The translations under genes were made by a program, and so were the position numbers. Under the pieces are notes generated by a model that was not told the DNA's origin, ran no database searches, and was given only the letters and a program-made list of their open reading frames with translations. Shown one piece after another: positions 1-6,983 of a DNA stretch of 10,984 bases; the stretch's first letter is position 1, and each line of letters starts with the position of its first letter. The DNA is from Verrucomicrobia bacterium UBA3214 (GTDB lineage Bacteria > Verrucomicrobiota > Kiritimatiellia > RFP12 > UBA1067): positions 1,207 to 12,190 of the forward strand of contig DEWI01000086.1 in NCBI GenBank assembly GCA_002363575.1, read 5' to 3'.

Positions 1-6
1 GGCGCG

Positions 7-1413
7 CTAGCTTCTGCGCGGCTCCGGCTCTTCCTCGAGGACGATGGCGGCGCTCCTGCCGCCGCTGGACGCATCGCCGATCGATTCGGTGGGGTCGAAA
101 TTGTCGCCGGTGACGACGGCGCGGCGCGGCGCCGCGGCGTCGCCGACGAGCCAGGGCCGCGGCTCCGCGAGCAGATACGCGCTGGACGAGAGATTGGAGA
201 GCGCTTCAAGCGGACGCTCGGGCATGATTTGCGGGGGCAGCACGCGGCGATACAGCGCAAGCGCGGTCTTCACGACGCCTGCGGCCATCGCCGCCTTGAA
301 AGTGTGGCCGATATTGCCCTTGATGGAGCCTATGCCGACGAGCGGGCCGCCCGCGCGATGCTCTCCCCAGATTTTCTGTATGGCGGCGACTTCGCGCGCC
401 TCCTGCTCGGGGACTCCGGAGCCGTCGGCCTCGACAAGCCCCACCGTGCGCGGCTCTATGCCCGTCCTCTGGAGGGCCTGGGCGATCATGCGCGAGCCGT
501 CGCCTTCTGGATTGTGGCCGATCGAAATCGCGCGCACCAGCGCGTAGATTCTGTCATGGTCGCGCAAGGCGTCCTCGCGGCGCTTGAGCACGAAGAACGC
601 GCCGCCTTCGCCTGGTATGGTGCCGTCGGCATCCTGCGAAAACGGCTCCAGCACGGGGCGGGAAGAAAAGCGCGTTATGCCCGAAAGCCCTTCCAGGTAC
701 GAGCGGCCGATCGGCGAAGTGACGGCGCCGGCTAGCGAGACGTCGGCATCGCCCGTGCGAAGGTCGCGCACGGCCTCGAGAAGCGCGGCGGCGAGCGAGA
801 GATTGCCGGCGTCTAGAATCGTGGCGGCGCCGGCGAACGCGCATTCGCGCGCGATCCACGAGACGAAGCGGAAGCCGGAGCCGAGCAGGAACGAGGCGGC
901 GTTCGGCGTCGGCAGCGATTCGACGAGGCGCGCCTTGACTTCGTCGAGCGCGCTTTCCGGGGCGTTCGGCAGGAAGCGGCGCAGGATGTCGAGCGTCTGG
1001 TCGAGGAACGCGGTATGCTGGAGCCAGTTCACCGTCGAAGCATTGAAAGGCGGCGCGTAGCCCAGGCGCACCGTGCCGCGGATAAGCTCGCGCGAATGCG
1101 CGCGCATGGATGCGTCGCCAAGGGCGTCGAAGGCGAGCTGCGTGGCAAAATACAAGTCCTGGTTCTCGCCGGCGTTTATCTGGCGCGGGAAATTCTGCAT
1201 CGCCTGCACGCAGCTGAAGAGATCGCCTAGCTGCCCTATCCGCGTGGGGTAGGGGCGGTCGAAAAGGCTGCGCGCGCCATGCGGCCTTTCGACATCCGGG
1301 CCGGGCACGGAAAGCATGCACTTGCCGCATGTGACGGCTTCCCAGAGCGCCGGCGGATTCGCGCAGCCCGCGAAACGGCAACTCATCCCGACTATGGCTA
1401 TCGACGAATCCAT
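7..1413 (-). CDS. Degenerate beta-ketoacyl synthase-like protein (probable non-condensing KS / chain-length-factor-like)
   Basis: 468 aa, a full-length thiolase-fold ketosynthase (KS) by its motifs: N-terminal IAIVGMSCRFAG, DADGTIPGEGGAFFVLKR near 261-278, SIKGNIGH at 363-370 and LPPQI-PERP near 392-401. The three catalytic positions are altered. The nucleophile motif, normally DTACSSS or DAACASS, reads DAGNLSL, so Cys becomes Asn204. The first His motif VEAHGTG reads VEADGSG, so His becomes Asp330. The second His (His370) and the nearby Lys365 are kept. The usual GFGGTNAH segment near the C-terminus is also lost (TGDNFDPTESIGDASSGG). The DA(A)C spacing and the extra helical stretch at about 135-170 resemble KS domains of PUFA-synthase/glycolipid (PfaA/Hgl) type, by recollection. 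Normal condensation is therefore unlikely; inferred roles are a chain-length-factor-like partner or scaffold. It begins 61 bp after tRNA-Gln and has no clear Shine-Dalgarno sequence. The start is chosen because the KS fold begins immediately after this ATG. No ACP or other domain follows; the stop is TAG at 7-9. Confidence 0.85.
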   Translation of the reverse strand: MDSSIAIVGMSCRFAGCANPPALWEAVTCGKCMLSVPGPDVERPHGARSLFDRPYPTRIGQLGDLFSCVQAMQNFPRQINAGENQDLYFATQLAFDALGDASMRAHSRELIRGTVRLGYAPPFNASTVNWLQHTAFLDQTLDILRRFLPNAPESALDEVKARLVESLPTPNAASFLLGSGFRFVSWIARECAFAGAATILDAGNLSLAAALLEAVRDLRTGDADVSLAGAVTSPIGRSYLEGLSGITRFSSRPVLEPFSQDADGTIPGEGGAFFVLKRREDALRDHDRIYALVRAISIGHNPEGDGSRMIAQALQRTGIEPRTVGLVEADGSGVPEQEAREVAAIQKIWGEHRAGGPLVGIGSIKGNIGHTFKAAMAAGVVKTALALYRRVLPPQIMPERPLEALSNLSSSAYLLAEPRPWLVGDAAAPRRAVVTGDNFDPTESIGDASSGGRSAAIVLEEEPEPRRS

Positions 1414-1474
1414 TGGCTTGACACTTTGCAGGCGCCGGCGCGGCGTGGCGTTTCAGGAAGAGCCGAATCTTGGA

Positions 1475-1548
1475 TGGTTGTCCGGGGTGGATTCGAACCA
1501 CCTCGAAGGGTATCAAAAACCCCTATGCTGCCATTACATCACCGGACA
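1475..1548 (-). tRNA. tRNA-Gln (anticodon TTG)
   Basis: A 74-nt cloverleaf including an encoded CCA. The acceptor stem TGTCCGG pairs perfectly with CCGGACA, with the U1-A72 end typical of glutamine tRNAs. The D stem is ATGT/GCAT. The anticodon stem GGGGT/ACCCT has one G-U pair and encloses loop TTTTGAT, giving anticodon TTG. The T stem GGTGG/CCACC encloses TTCGAAT. The first 10 nt overlap the 3' end of ispE, whose TGA stop occupies tRNA nucleotides 8-10. No promoter is evident between ispE and the tRNA, so it is probably made from the ispE transcript. From memory, a tRNA-Gln directly after ispE is also seen in Pseudomonas and relatives. Confidence 0.95.
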
Positions 1549-2375
1549 GAAGAATGGACGCACCAAGCCTTCCAGCCCTTAGCCTCCATGAGCGCACATA
1601 TTTCGCGTCCTTGCGCAACACCCTGGACGAGCCCGAAAACGGTCGAACCGCTTCCCGACATGGCCGGATTCTCCACACCGGCCCTTCTCAGCTCTTCCAT
1701 CACCTTGCAGATTTCCGGATGGAGCGCGCACGCAGCCAATGCTAGGTCATTGACGCATGCCGCGGCGATCCTTCCAATCTCGCGGCTTTGCAGAGCCGAG
1801 TGCATATTATACACTATTCCCGCGTCCTCATGGACGGGTGAAGTGCATTTTGCAAAAACTTCCTTCGTCGAGCTGAAGACTCCGGGATTGACGATAACAA
1901 GCGGAAAATCCGCATATTCGCCAAAATCCCGGACGATTTCGCCGCGGCCTTGCATAAGTACGCAGCCGCCGTGGACGAGCGAAGGGACGTCGCTACCAAC
2001 TTCCGTGGCGACCTCGCAAAGGGCCGCGCGCGGCAAATCCAGCTCCCAAAGTTCGTTGAGCGCGCGCAAAACGGCGGCGGCGTCGGCGCTGCCGCCGCCC
2101 AACCCGCCGCCCGGCGGGATGCGCTTGACGACGGAAATGCGCGCGCCGCGGCGCGGCGCGGGAGCGCGGCGCGCGAGGGCCTTTGCGGCCTTGACGCAGA
2201 GATCGTCGGGATACGGAGAATCGGAGGAAATGACGCCGTCATCCGTCGCCGACACTTCGAGAGTATCGGCGAGGGAGATGGGCATTACGACCGACCGCAG
2301 CTCGTGGTAGCCGTCCGGCCGCGTCCCGAGAACCTCGAGAGTGAGGTTGATCTTGGCGTTGGCCTCGAGAGTCAT
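1539..2375 (-). CDS. ispE: 4-diphosphocytidyl-2-C-methyl-D-erythritol kinase
   Basis: 278 aa, the usual length for IspE, the GHMP-superfamily kinase that phosphorylates the 2-hydroxyl of CDP-methylerythritol with ATP in the cytoplasmic MEP isoprenoid pathway. Visible motifs are AKINLTLEV at 7-15 (Lys8 matches the conserved Lys), DGYHEL at 21-26, the glycine-rich ATP loop PPGGGLGGGSADAA at 87-100, GSDVPSLVHGG at 127-137 (Asp129 is the likely catalytic base) and the C-terminal GHMP motif MSGSGSTVFG at 239-248. The start at 2375 is chosen because the family begins just before AKINL; the longer upstream reading is Arg-rich and overlaps the previous gene. It starts 11 nt after the stop of the secreted-protein gene and has little Shine-Dalgarno complementarity, suggesting translational coupling. 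Its last three codons and stop run into tRNA-Gln. Confidence 0.96.
   Translation of the reverse strand: MTLEANAKINLTLEVLGTRPDGYHELRSVVMPISLADTLEVSATDDGVISSDSPYPDDLCVKAAKALARRAPAPRRGARISVVKRIPPGGGLGGGSADAAAVLRALNELWELDLPRAALCEVATEVGSDVPSLVHGGCVLMQGRGEIVRDFGEYADFPLVIVNPGVFSSTKEVFAKCTSPVHEDAGIVYNMHSALQSREIGRIAAACVNDLALAACALHPEICKVMEELRRAGVENPAMSGSGSTVFGLVQGVAQGREICALMEAKGWKAWCVHSSVR
1806..1811 (-). promoter_or_regulatory. TATAAT hexamer inside ispE
   Basis: A perfect -10 hexamer on the minus strand, read as GTGTATAATATG, lies inside ispE. It could drive extra transcription of tRNA-Gln about 250 nt downstream. No -35 sequence is recognisable at 16-18 nt, and TG abuts the hexamer directly instead of at the extended -10 spacing. 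It is also explained as ordinary codons (V-Y-N-M), so support is weak. Confidence 0.15.
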
Positions 2376-2386
2376 CGCAGGCGCAT

Positions 2387-3859
2387 TCAGTCGTTGTCGC
2401 CAGCGTCGTCCAGCTCCACGGCGCCGACGCCGGAAAACGCCATCGCCGCGCTGCAAAACGCGGAAATGCCGCGGATTTCCTGCGCACTGACGCGAATGAG
2501 GCAGTTGATCGCGTCGCCATTGCGCGTGATTACGCTGGCGATCGCTGCGCCGTCGTCCGAAGGGAGCGAGTCGAGCGCGGCTTTCGCGGCGGCCTGCGAA
2601 GCGCCGGGCGCGACGGTTTTCGCGAGCGCGCGCGCGGTCGTCTTCGCCGCGGAATAGAGTCTTATGACACTGCGCTGCGAAGCGCCGGCGGGGGCTTTGC
2701 CGCCCAGGATTTTCGCGTAGAGCGCGGCAATGCCGCCCTTCGCGGAGACGCCTGGGACGGAAACCACGAGGGAGCCGGCGGGCGAGAGGGTGTTCAAAGC
2801 GTTCTTCTGGTACTCGCGGAAGATGGACTCGTTTTTCTTGATGAAGTCTTCCGGGGAGAGCTTATCTACGGCCGCCTTCCCCTCGCCGTTGAAATACGCG
2901 ATGGCGCCGGGGATGTCGAGAGTGATCTTGGCATCGCCGCCTTTGACGGCGCTCGAGTACCAATCCGTCTTGCAGCCGCCGTTCTTGAAGTACGCCACGT
3001 AGGCGTCGAGAAGCTTCACGACGCTCGCGCAATCGAACCCCGAACACTTGCCCGTCTCGACGGCGAATACGGCATTCTCCGAAGTGGAAACGAAAGGCTT
3101 GCCTGCGACTGGGAACTTGTAGAAGTCGAACTTCGAGCCGGCTTTGAGTTTCAGGACGTAGCGCAAATCCAGCCCGGCATCGCCGAGACGCAAAGCCGTC
3201 TTGCAGCTTTCGAGACACTTGAAGAAATCAAGCTGGCGAGAGAAAAGCTCTTTCGACGAATCGTCCTCCGGAAGAGCCTTTATATTTTCGGCGCATTGCG
3301 CGGCGATGGCATCAATCACCGGCTTTTCGAAAGCGAAGCGCAGGGCGTCGCCTTCGAGCGCCGGAGCGTTCTCGCCCAGCACCTTCTTCGCGGCGGCGAT
3401 ATTGAAGCCGAGCGCCGCCTTCTTGCCGTCCTCGGAATAGACGAGGAAGAAGCCGCCGAGATCGAATGCGCCGTCCTTCTCCGCGAATTCCGGATTCGCG
3501 GCAGCGAACTCCTGTTTGGTTTTCGCAGGCGCGTAGAGCAGCGCGGCGTCCGGGCCGGAGGAGAAATAATTCGCGAGCCCGTCTTTGCCCTTGAGAAGCG
3601 CGGGATCGGCGTAGAAGACCGCCTTAAGCCCGACATCGTCGCGCACGCCGCCGACGGTCTCGAGCATCGGATTGCCGGCGAGGGACATCGCGGCCATCGA
3701 GCCGAACATCGGGTAGCCGGCGAGTTCTCCCGCCTTTGCGGCCGTCTTGACGAGCGACGATATGTCTGCCGCCTCGATGGACATTATCTTCTCCTGGGCG
3801 GCTGTGGCGGCCAGGGAGAACGCGAAAGCCGCAAGCGCGGCGGACATGCATCTTTTCAT
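2387..3859 (-). CDS. Predicted secreted Ala-rich protein of unknown function
   Basis: 490 aa that I do not recognise. It begins with a clear Sec signal peptide: MKRCMSAALAAFAFSL, a hydrophobic core, then an ATAAQ region, so cleavage by signal peptidase I near residue 20-21 is likely and the protein should be periplasmic or extracellular. The mature part has eight Cys (189, 215, 219, 272, 277, 296, 453, 469), enough for disulfides, with close pairs CLESC and CSGFDC. It is Ala/Lys-rich, has no transmembrane segment after the signal, and ends in an acidic tail (DDAGDND). The start at 3859 is set by AAGGAG eight nt upstream and by the signal peptide; the 15-residue upstream extension is rejected. 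It lies 81 nt after the aminotransferase and 11 nt before ispE, so it is probably part of the proS operon. The spacer holds a small GC hairpin (3898-3913) without a T tract. The neighbours do not suggest a function. Confidence 0.85.
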   Translation of the reverse strand: MKRCMSAALAAFAFSLAATAAQEKIMSIEAADISSLVKTAAKAGELAGYPMFGSMAAMSLAGNPMLETVGGVRDDVGLKAVFYADPALLKGKDGLANYFSSGPDAALLYAPAKTKQEFAAANPEFAEKDGAFDLGGFFLVYSEDGKKAALGFNIAAAKKVLGENAPALEGDALRFAFEKPVIDAIAAQCAENIKALPEDDSSKELFSRQLDFFKCLESCKTALRLGDAGLDLRYVLKLKAGSKFDFYKFPVAGKPFVSTSENAVFAVETGKCSGFDCASVVKLLDAYVAYFKNGGCKTDWYSSAVKGGDAKITLDIPGAIAYFNGEGKAAVDKLSPEDFIKKNESIFREYQKNALNTLSPAGSLVVSVPGVSAKGGIAALYAKILGGKAPAGASQRSVIRLYSAAKTTARALAKTVAPGASQAAAKAALDSLPSDDGAAIASVITRNGDAINCLIRVSAQEIRGISAFCSAAMAFSGVGAVELDDAGDND

Positions 3860-3867
3860 CTTCTTTG

Positions 3868-3873
3868 CTCCTT
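3868..3873 (-). promoter_or_regulatory. Ribosome binding site AAGGAG for the secreted protein
   Basis: AAGGAG lies 8 nt upstream of the ATG at 3859. It fixes that start over the upstream in-frame ATG at 3904 and is the best Shine-Dalgarno sequence of the confident genes in this window. Confidence 0.75.
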
Positions 3874-3897
3874 GGTGGGTCGGGTGTCTTGTATGCG

Positions 3898-3913
3898 GCG
3901 GCATGAATGCCGC
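3898..3913 (-). repeat. Short GC-rich inverted repeat in the operon spacer
   Basis: GCGGCAT and ATGCCGC face each other across 2 nt in the 81-nt spacer between the aminotransferase and the secreted-protein gene. As RNA it would fold as about 6 bp with a 4-nt loop. No T run follows, so it is not a standard terminator; it might stabilise or attenuate the message. It could be chance in such GC-rich sequence. Confidence 0.3.
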
Positions 3914-3940
3914 GCCGCGCGAAAGCGTTCTGCGGGCTTC

Positions 3941-5221
3941 TCAGGCGTTTTCGCGGCAGTCGCGCACGGCGGCGGCGACATTGGCGAAAAGTTTTTCCAG
4001 TTTTGCCAGAGGGATTGTGGAGAATGCAAGGCGTATCAGCCCTGAGAGGCGGATCGTGCCGGTCGAATACCCCTCGATGAGCCGCTTGCGCACCGCCTCG
4101 GCATCTACGCCGATCGGCTTTACGCACATGAAGTAGCCGGAATTGAACGGCATGGTCTCGAAATATTCCGCGTACTCCGGGTGCGCGGCGAGAATGCGGC
4201 GGATTTCCCGGTAGCGGCGCTCCAGCACGGCGTACTTCTCTTTCTTCTGCGCCGCGTAGCCGGGATCGGCGTAGGCGTCGAGGGAAAGGTGCTGGCCTAC
4301 GGACGTCACATTGGAAATGCCGCTGCGCACATTGCCGGCGGCTTTCGCCTCGAGAGCGCCGAGCTGCTCCGGTGTCGCGCCCTTGAAAGCGAAAGTGATG
4401 AAGCCTACGCGCAGCCCCCAGACGTAGTCCTCCTTCGTGGTGCCGTCGAGCTTGACGGCCAGCACGTTCTCGTGGAGCGTCGCGAACTCCGCGAAGAGCG
4501 ATTCGGCGTGCACGCCAGGCTCGTAAACCAGCCCGAAGTACGCGTCGTCGAGGATGGCGACGATGCGCTTGCCCGCCTGCGCGGCGTCGCGCACGGCCTG
4601 CACGATGCGCGCGGCGTCTTCGAGCGTCGCGGTGTAGCCGGTGGGGTTGTTGGGGAAGTTGAGGACGAGGAGCTTCTTTTCACCTTCCTCCATGAGCGCG
4701 GCGCGCAAGGCGTCCGCATCGAACTTCCCGTCGCGGAAAGTGTTGAAGTGGCGCATGCGGCAGCCGGCGACGTCGCCGAAAATCAGCTCGTAGTTGTCCC
4801 AGAAGAGATCCGGGGTGACGAGCACGTCGTCCTTGTCCGCGAAAAGCTCCGCCGCGATGCGCAGGCCGTGCGTGAGCGCGTTGGTGACCACCGGGTTGGA
4901 GCAGAGGATGCCGCGCATCGACGGATTCTTCTCCAGTTCCATGCTCTTCCACTTTTCGCGCAGAGCGGGAAGCCCGAAGCTGCCAGCGTAGAGGAAGATT
5001 CTCTTGTCGGTGTTGATCTCGCGGCGGAAGCAATCCATCACCAGCGGCGAGCCGTCCTCTTCGAAGGCCATGCCGATTGTGGCGTTGATCGCGCATTTCT
5101 TCGCCTCCGCGCCCTGCCCGAGAATTCCGCCGTAGGGGAAGTACATTCTCCTGCCGACGGGAGAAAGGAACGCCGCAGCGTCCCCCAGCCTGCCATTCAA
5201 CTCTTCTGCCAACGCATTCAT
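3941..5221 (-). CDS. PLP-dependent aminotransferase, class I/II fold, substrate unknown
   Basis: 426 aa with the marks of fold-type I aminotransferases. NFPNNPTG (188-195) contacts the cofactor. ILDDAYFG (223-230) supplies the Asp that pairs with the pyridine nitrogen (Asp225) and the Tyr (Tyr228). LDGTTKEDYVWGLRVG (258-273) carries the probable Schiff-base Lys263 eight residues before Arg271. GLIRLAFS (394-401) carries Arg397, the likely carboxylate-binding residue. It is cytoplasmic, with no signal peptide. The N-terminal part (FPYGGILGQGAEAKKCAINATIG) resembles a little-studied aminotransferase group, by recollection, so the amino donor and acceptor cannot be named. The start at 5221 follows GGAGG by 11 nt and lies 28 nt after the proS stop. 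The longer in-frame start at 5272 would overlap the end of proS. It appears to be the second gene of the proS operon. Confidence 0.92.
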   Translation of the reverse strand: MNALAEELNGRLGDAAAFLSPVGRRMYFPYGGILGQGAEAKKCAINATIGMAFEEDGSPLVMDCFRREINTDKRIFLYAGSFGLPALREKWKSMELEKNPSMRGILCSNPVVTNALTHGLRIAAELFADKDDVLVTPDLFWDNYELIFGDVAGCRMRHFNTFRDGKFDADALRAALMEEGEKKLLVLNFPNNPTGYTATLEDAARIVQAVRDAAQAGKRIVAILDDAYFGLVYEPGVHAESLFAEFATLHENVLAVKLDGTTKEDYVWGLRVGFITFAFKGATPEQLGALEAKAAGNVRSGISNVTSVGQHLSLDAYADPGYAAQKKEKYAVLERRYREIRRILAAHPEYAEYFETMPFNSGYFMCVKPIGVDAEAVRKRLIEGYSTGTIRLSGLIRLAFSTIPLAKLEKLFANVAAAVRDCRENA

Positions 5222-5232
5222 GATACCAGCAT

Positions 5233-5237
5233 CCTCC
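5233..5237 (-). promoter_or_regulatory. Ribosome binding site GGAGG for the aminotransferase
   Basis: GGAGG sits in the 28-nt gap between the proS stop and the ATG at 5221, 11 nt before that ATG, slightly further than ideal. An ATG directly after the GGAGG is in another frame and stops after four codons, so it is not the start. Confidence 0.6.
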
Positions 5238-5249
5238 AGGCGCTGTGGA

Positions 5250-6983
5250 CTACGCTTCGCCGCCAAGACCAAGACACTCCAAGACCGCCGCCACAGCGTC
5301 GCCGGGCGCTACGACGCGAGTCTTCGATTTATCTTCGCAGCGGCGCTTGATTTCGACGCCGCCCGCCGCCAGGCCCTTCGCGCCGACGACGACGCGCACG
5401 GGGAAGCCGATGAGATCGGCGTCTTTGAACTTCACGCCCGGGCGCTCTTCGCGGTCGTCAACGATGGTATCTACGCCGCGCGCCTCCAACGCGCTTTCGA
5501 GCGTCTCAGCGATTTTCGCGACTTCCGCGACTCCGGGATCGAGAAGCTCGATCACGACGCGGTATGGCGCCACGGCGTCCGGCCAGAGTATGCCGTCCTT
5601 GTCGTGGCTCTGCTCGATGATCGCCTGGAGCGTGCGGCTTACGCCGATCCCGTAGCAGCCCATGATCATGAGCTTTTCTTCGAGATTGTCGTTCTTGTAA
5701 ACCGCGTTGAAGGCCTTGGAATACTTGACGCCGAGCTTGAAGACCTGGCCGACTTCGATGCCGCGCTTGATTTCCAGCGCGGCCGCGCAATGCGGGCAGG
5801 CGTCGCCGGCTTTCACGATCGTCAAATCCGCGTAATCGGCTCCGGCGATCGCGGTATCGCGCGCGAGGCTGACGTTGCGGAGATGGAAGCCATCCTTGTT
5901 CGCGCCGACGACGCGGCCTTCCGCGCCCTTCAAAGACACGTCCGCGACAATGCGCATGGCGGCGTCCGCCGGCTTTACGGGGCCGACGAAGCCGGCGTTC
6001 GCGCCCGTTGCGGCCAGCACTGCGGAATTGTCGGCGAGCGCCAGCTCCTTCGCGCCGAGGAAGCGCTTGAGCTTGACCTCGTTCACGTCCCTGTCGCCCG
6101 GCACGCAGACCATGACGCACTTGCCGTCCACCGCGTACACGAGAGATTTGACGAACGCATCTTCGCCAAGGCCCATGAACCCGGAGACTTCGGCGATCGT
6201 GCGCGCTCCCGGCGTCGCCACTTCTTCCGGCAGCGCCGCGCAGGGTGCGGAGGAGACGACGGAGGTGGCGCGCTCGGCGCGCTCGAGATTCGCGGCGTAG
6301 CCGCACTTCGCGCACCACGCGATGCCGTCTTCGCCGGCGTCTGCGAGGACGTGGAATTCATGCGTCGTGCTGTCGCCCATGTCGCCGCCGTCGGCCTGCA
6401 CGGGGACGGCCTTCAAGCCGCAGCGCGCGAACACCTTTTCATATGCGTGGTACATCGTCCAGTAGGACTTGTCGGCGCCGTCCGCATCGACGTCGAAAGA
6501 ATACGCGTCCTTCATCAGGAACTCTTTCGAACGCATCAGGCCGAAGCGCGGCCGCGTCTCGTCGCGGAATTTCCACTGTATCTGGTAGATCGTCAAAGGA
6601 AGCTGGCGGTACGAGCTTACCACGCCCTTTGCGAGAAACGAGAACACTTCCTCGGCGGTCGGACCCAGGGCGTACTCGTGCTCGGCGCGATCGCGCAGGC
6701 GGAACATGTTCGCGCCCATCGCGTCCCAGCGCCCGGTGGTCTTCCAAAGCTCGGCCGGCTGGAGAATCGGCGCGACGATCTCCAGCGCGCCCGCCGCGGC
6801 CATCTCTTCGCGCACGATCGCCTGGATTTTCGCGAGCACGCGCATGCCCAGCGGCATGTATGCATACAGCCCGCCGGCGACCTTGCGAACAAGTCCGGCG
6901 CGCACCAAAAGCTTGTGAGACTCGATCTCGGCATCCGCCGGCGTTTCGCGCAGCGTCTGAATCAATGTCCTCGTCCATTTCAT
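5250..6983 (-). CDS. proS: Prolyl-tRNA synthetase (bacterial type with editing insertion)
   Basis: 577 aa, the expected length for bacterial-type ProS, which charges tRNA-Pro with proline in the cytoplasm. The order is standard. The N-terminal class II catalytic half contains YALGPTAEEVF (104-114) and the motif 2 region RDETRPRFGLMRSKEFLMKDAYSF (140-163). A YbaK-like insertion (about 225-390), which in this family hydrolyses mischarged Ala-tRNA-Pro, is flanked by CAKC (224-227) and CPHC (396-399). Motif 3 is GCYGIGVSRTL (442-452), and the anticodon-binding domain runs from about 473. The start at 6983 (MKWTRTLIQTLRE) is set by the family N-terminus; 46 upstream in-frame residues are Arg/Ser-rich and unlike ProS. 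No Shine-Dalgarno sequence precedes it. The extended -10 promoter at 6994-7002 predicts a leader of only about 3-5 nt. It is the first gene of the apparent operon with the aminotransferase. Confidence 0.98.
   Translation of the reverse strand: MKWTRTLIQTLRETPADAEIESHKLLVRAGLVRKVAGGLYAYMPLGMRVLAKIQAIVREEMAAAGALEIVAPILQPAELWKTTGRWDAMGANMFRLRDRAEHEYALGPTAEEVFSFLAKGVVSSYRQLPLTIYQIQWKFRDETRPRFGLMRSKEFLMKDAYSFDVDADGADKSYWTMYHAYEKVFARCGLKAVPVQADGGDMGDSTTHEFHVLADAGEDGIAWCAKCGYAANLERAERATSVVSSAPCAALPEEVATPGARTIAEVSGFMGLGEDAFVKSLVYAVDGKCVMVCVPGDRDVNEVKLKRFLGAKELALADNSAVLAATGANAGFVGPVKPADAAMRIVADVSLKGAEGRVVGANKDGFHLRNVSLARDTAIAGADYADLTIVKAGDACPHCAAALEIKRGIEVGQVFKLGVKYSKAFNAVYKNDNLEEKLMIMGCYGIGVSRTLQAIIEQSHDKDGILWPDAVAPYRVVIELLDPGVAEVAKIAETLESALEARGVDTIVDDREERPGVKFKDADLIGFPVRVVVGAKGLAAGGVEIKRRCEDKSKTRVVAPGDAVAAVLECLGLGGEA

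Noticed and set aside
1279..2310. 343-codon plus-strand frame across the KS-like start, tRNA-Gln and ispE
   Set aside because: It runs antisense through a tRNA and IspE, and its residues near the tRNA are the familiar translation of a tRNA gene (VVRGGFEPPRRVSKTP).
2376..2456. Upstream start for IspE giving 305 aa
   Set aside because: The extra 27 residues are Arg-rich, overlap the preceding gene, and precede the normal family start.
5222..5272. Upstream start for the aminotransferase giving 443 aa
   Set aside because: It would overlap the 3' end of proS, while the ATG at 5221 has GGAGG upstream of it.
4181..5350. 389-codon plus-strand frame opposite the aminotransferase
   Set aside because: It is an antisense shadow; composition is Val/Glu/Arg/Ala-rich with no family resemblance.
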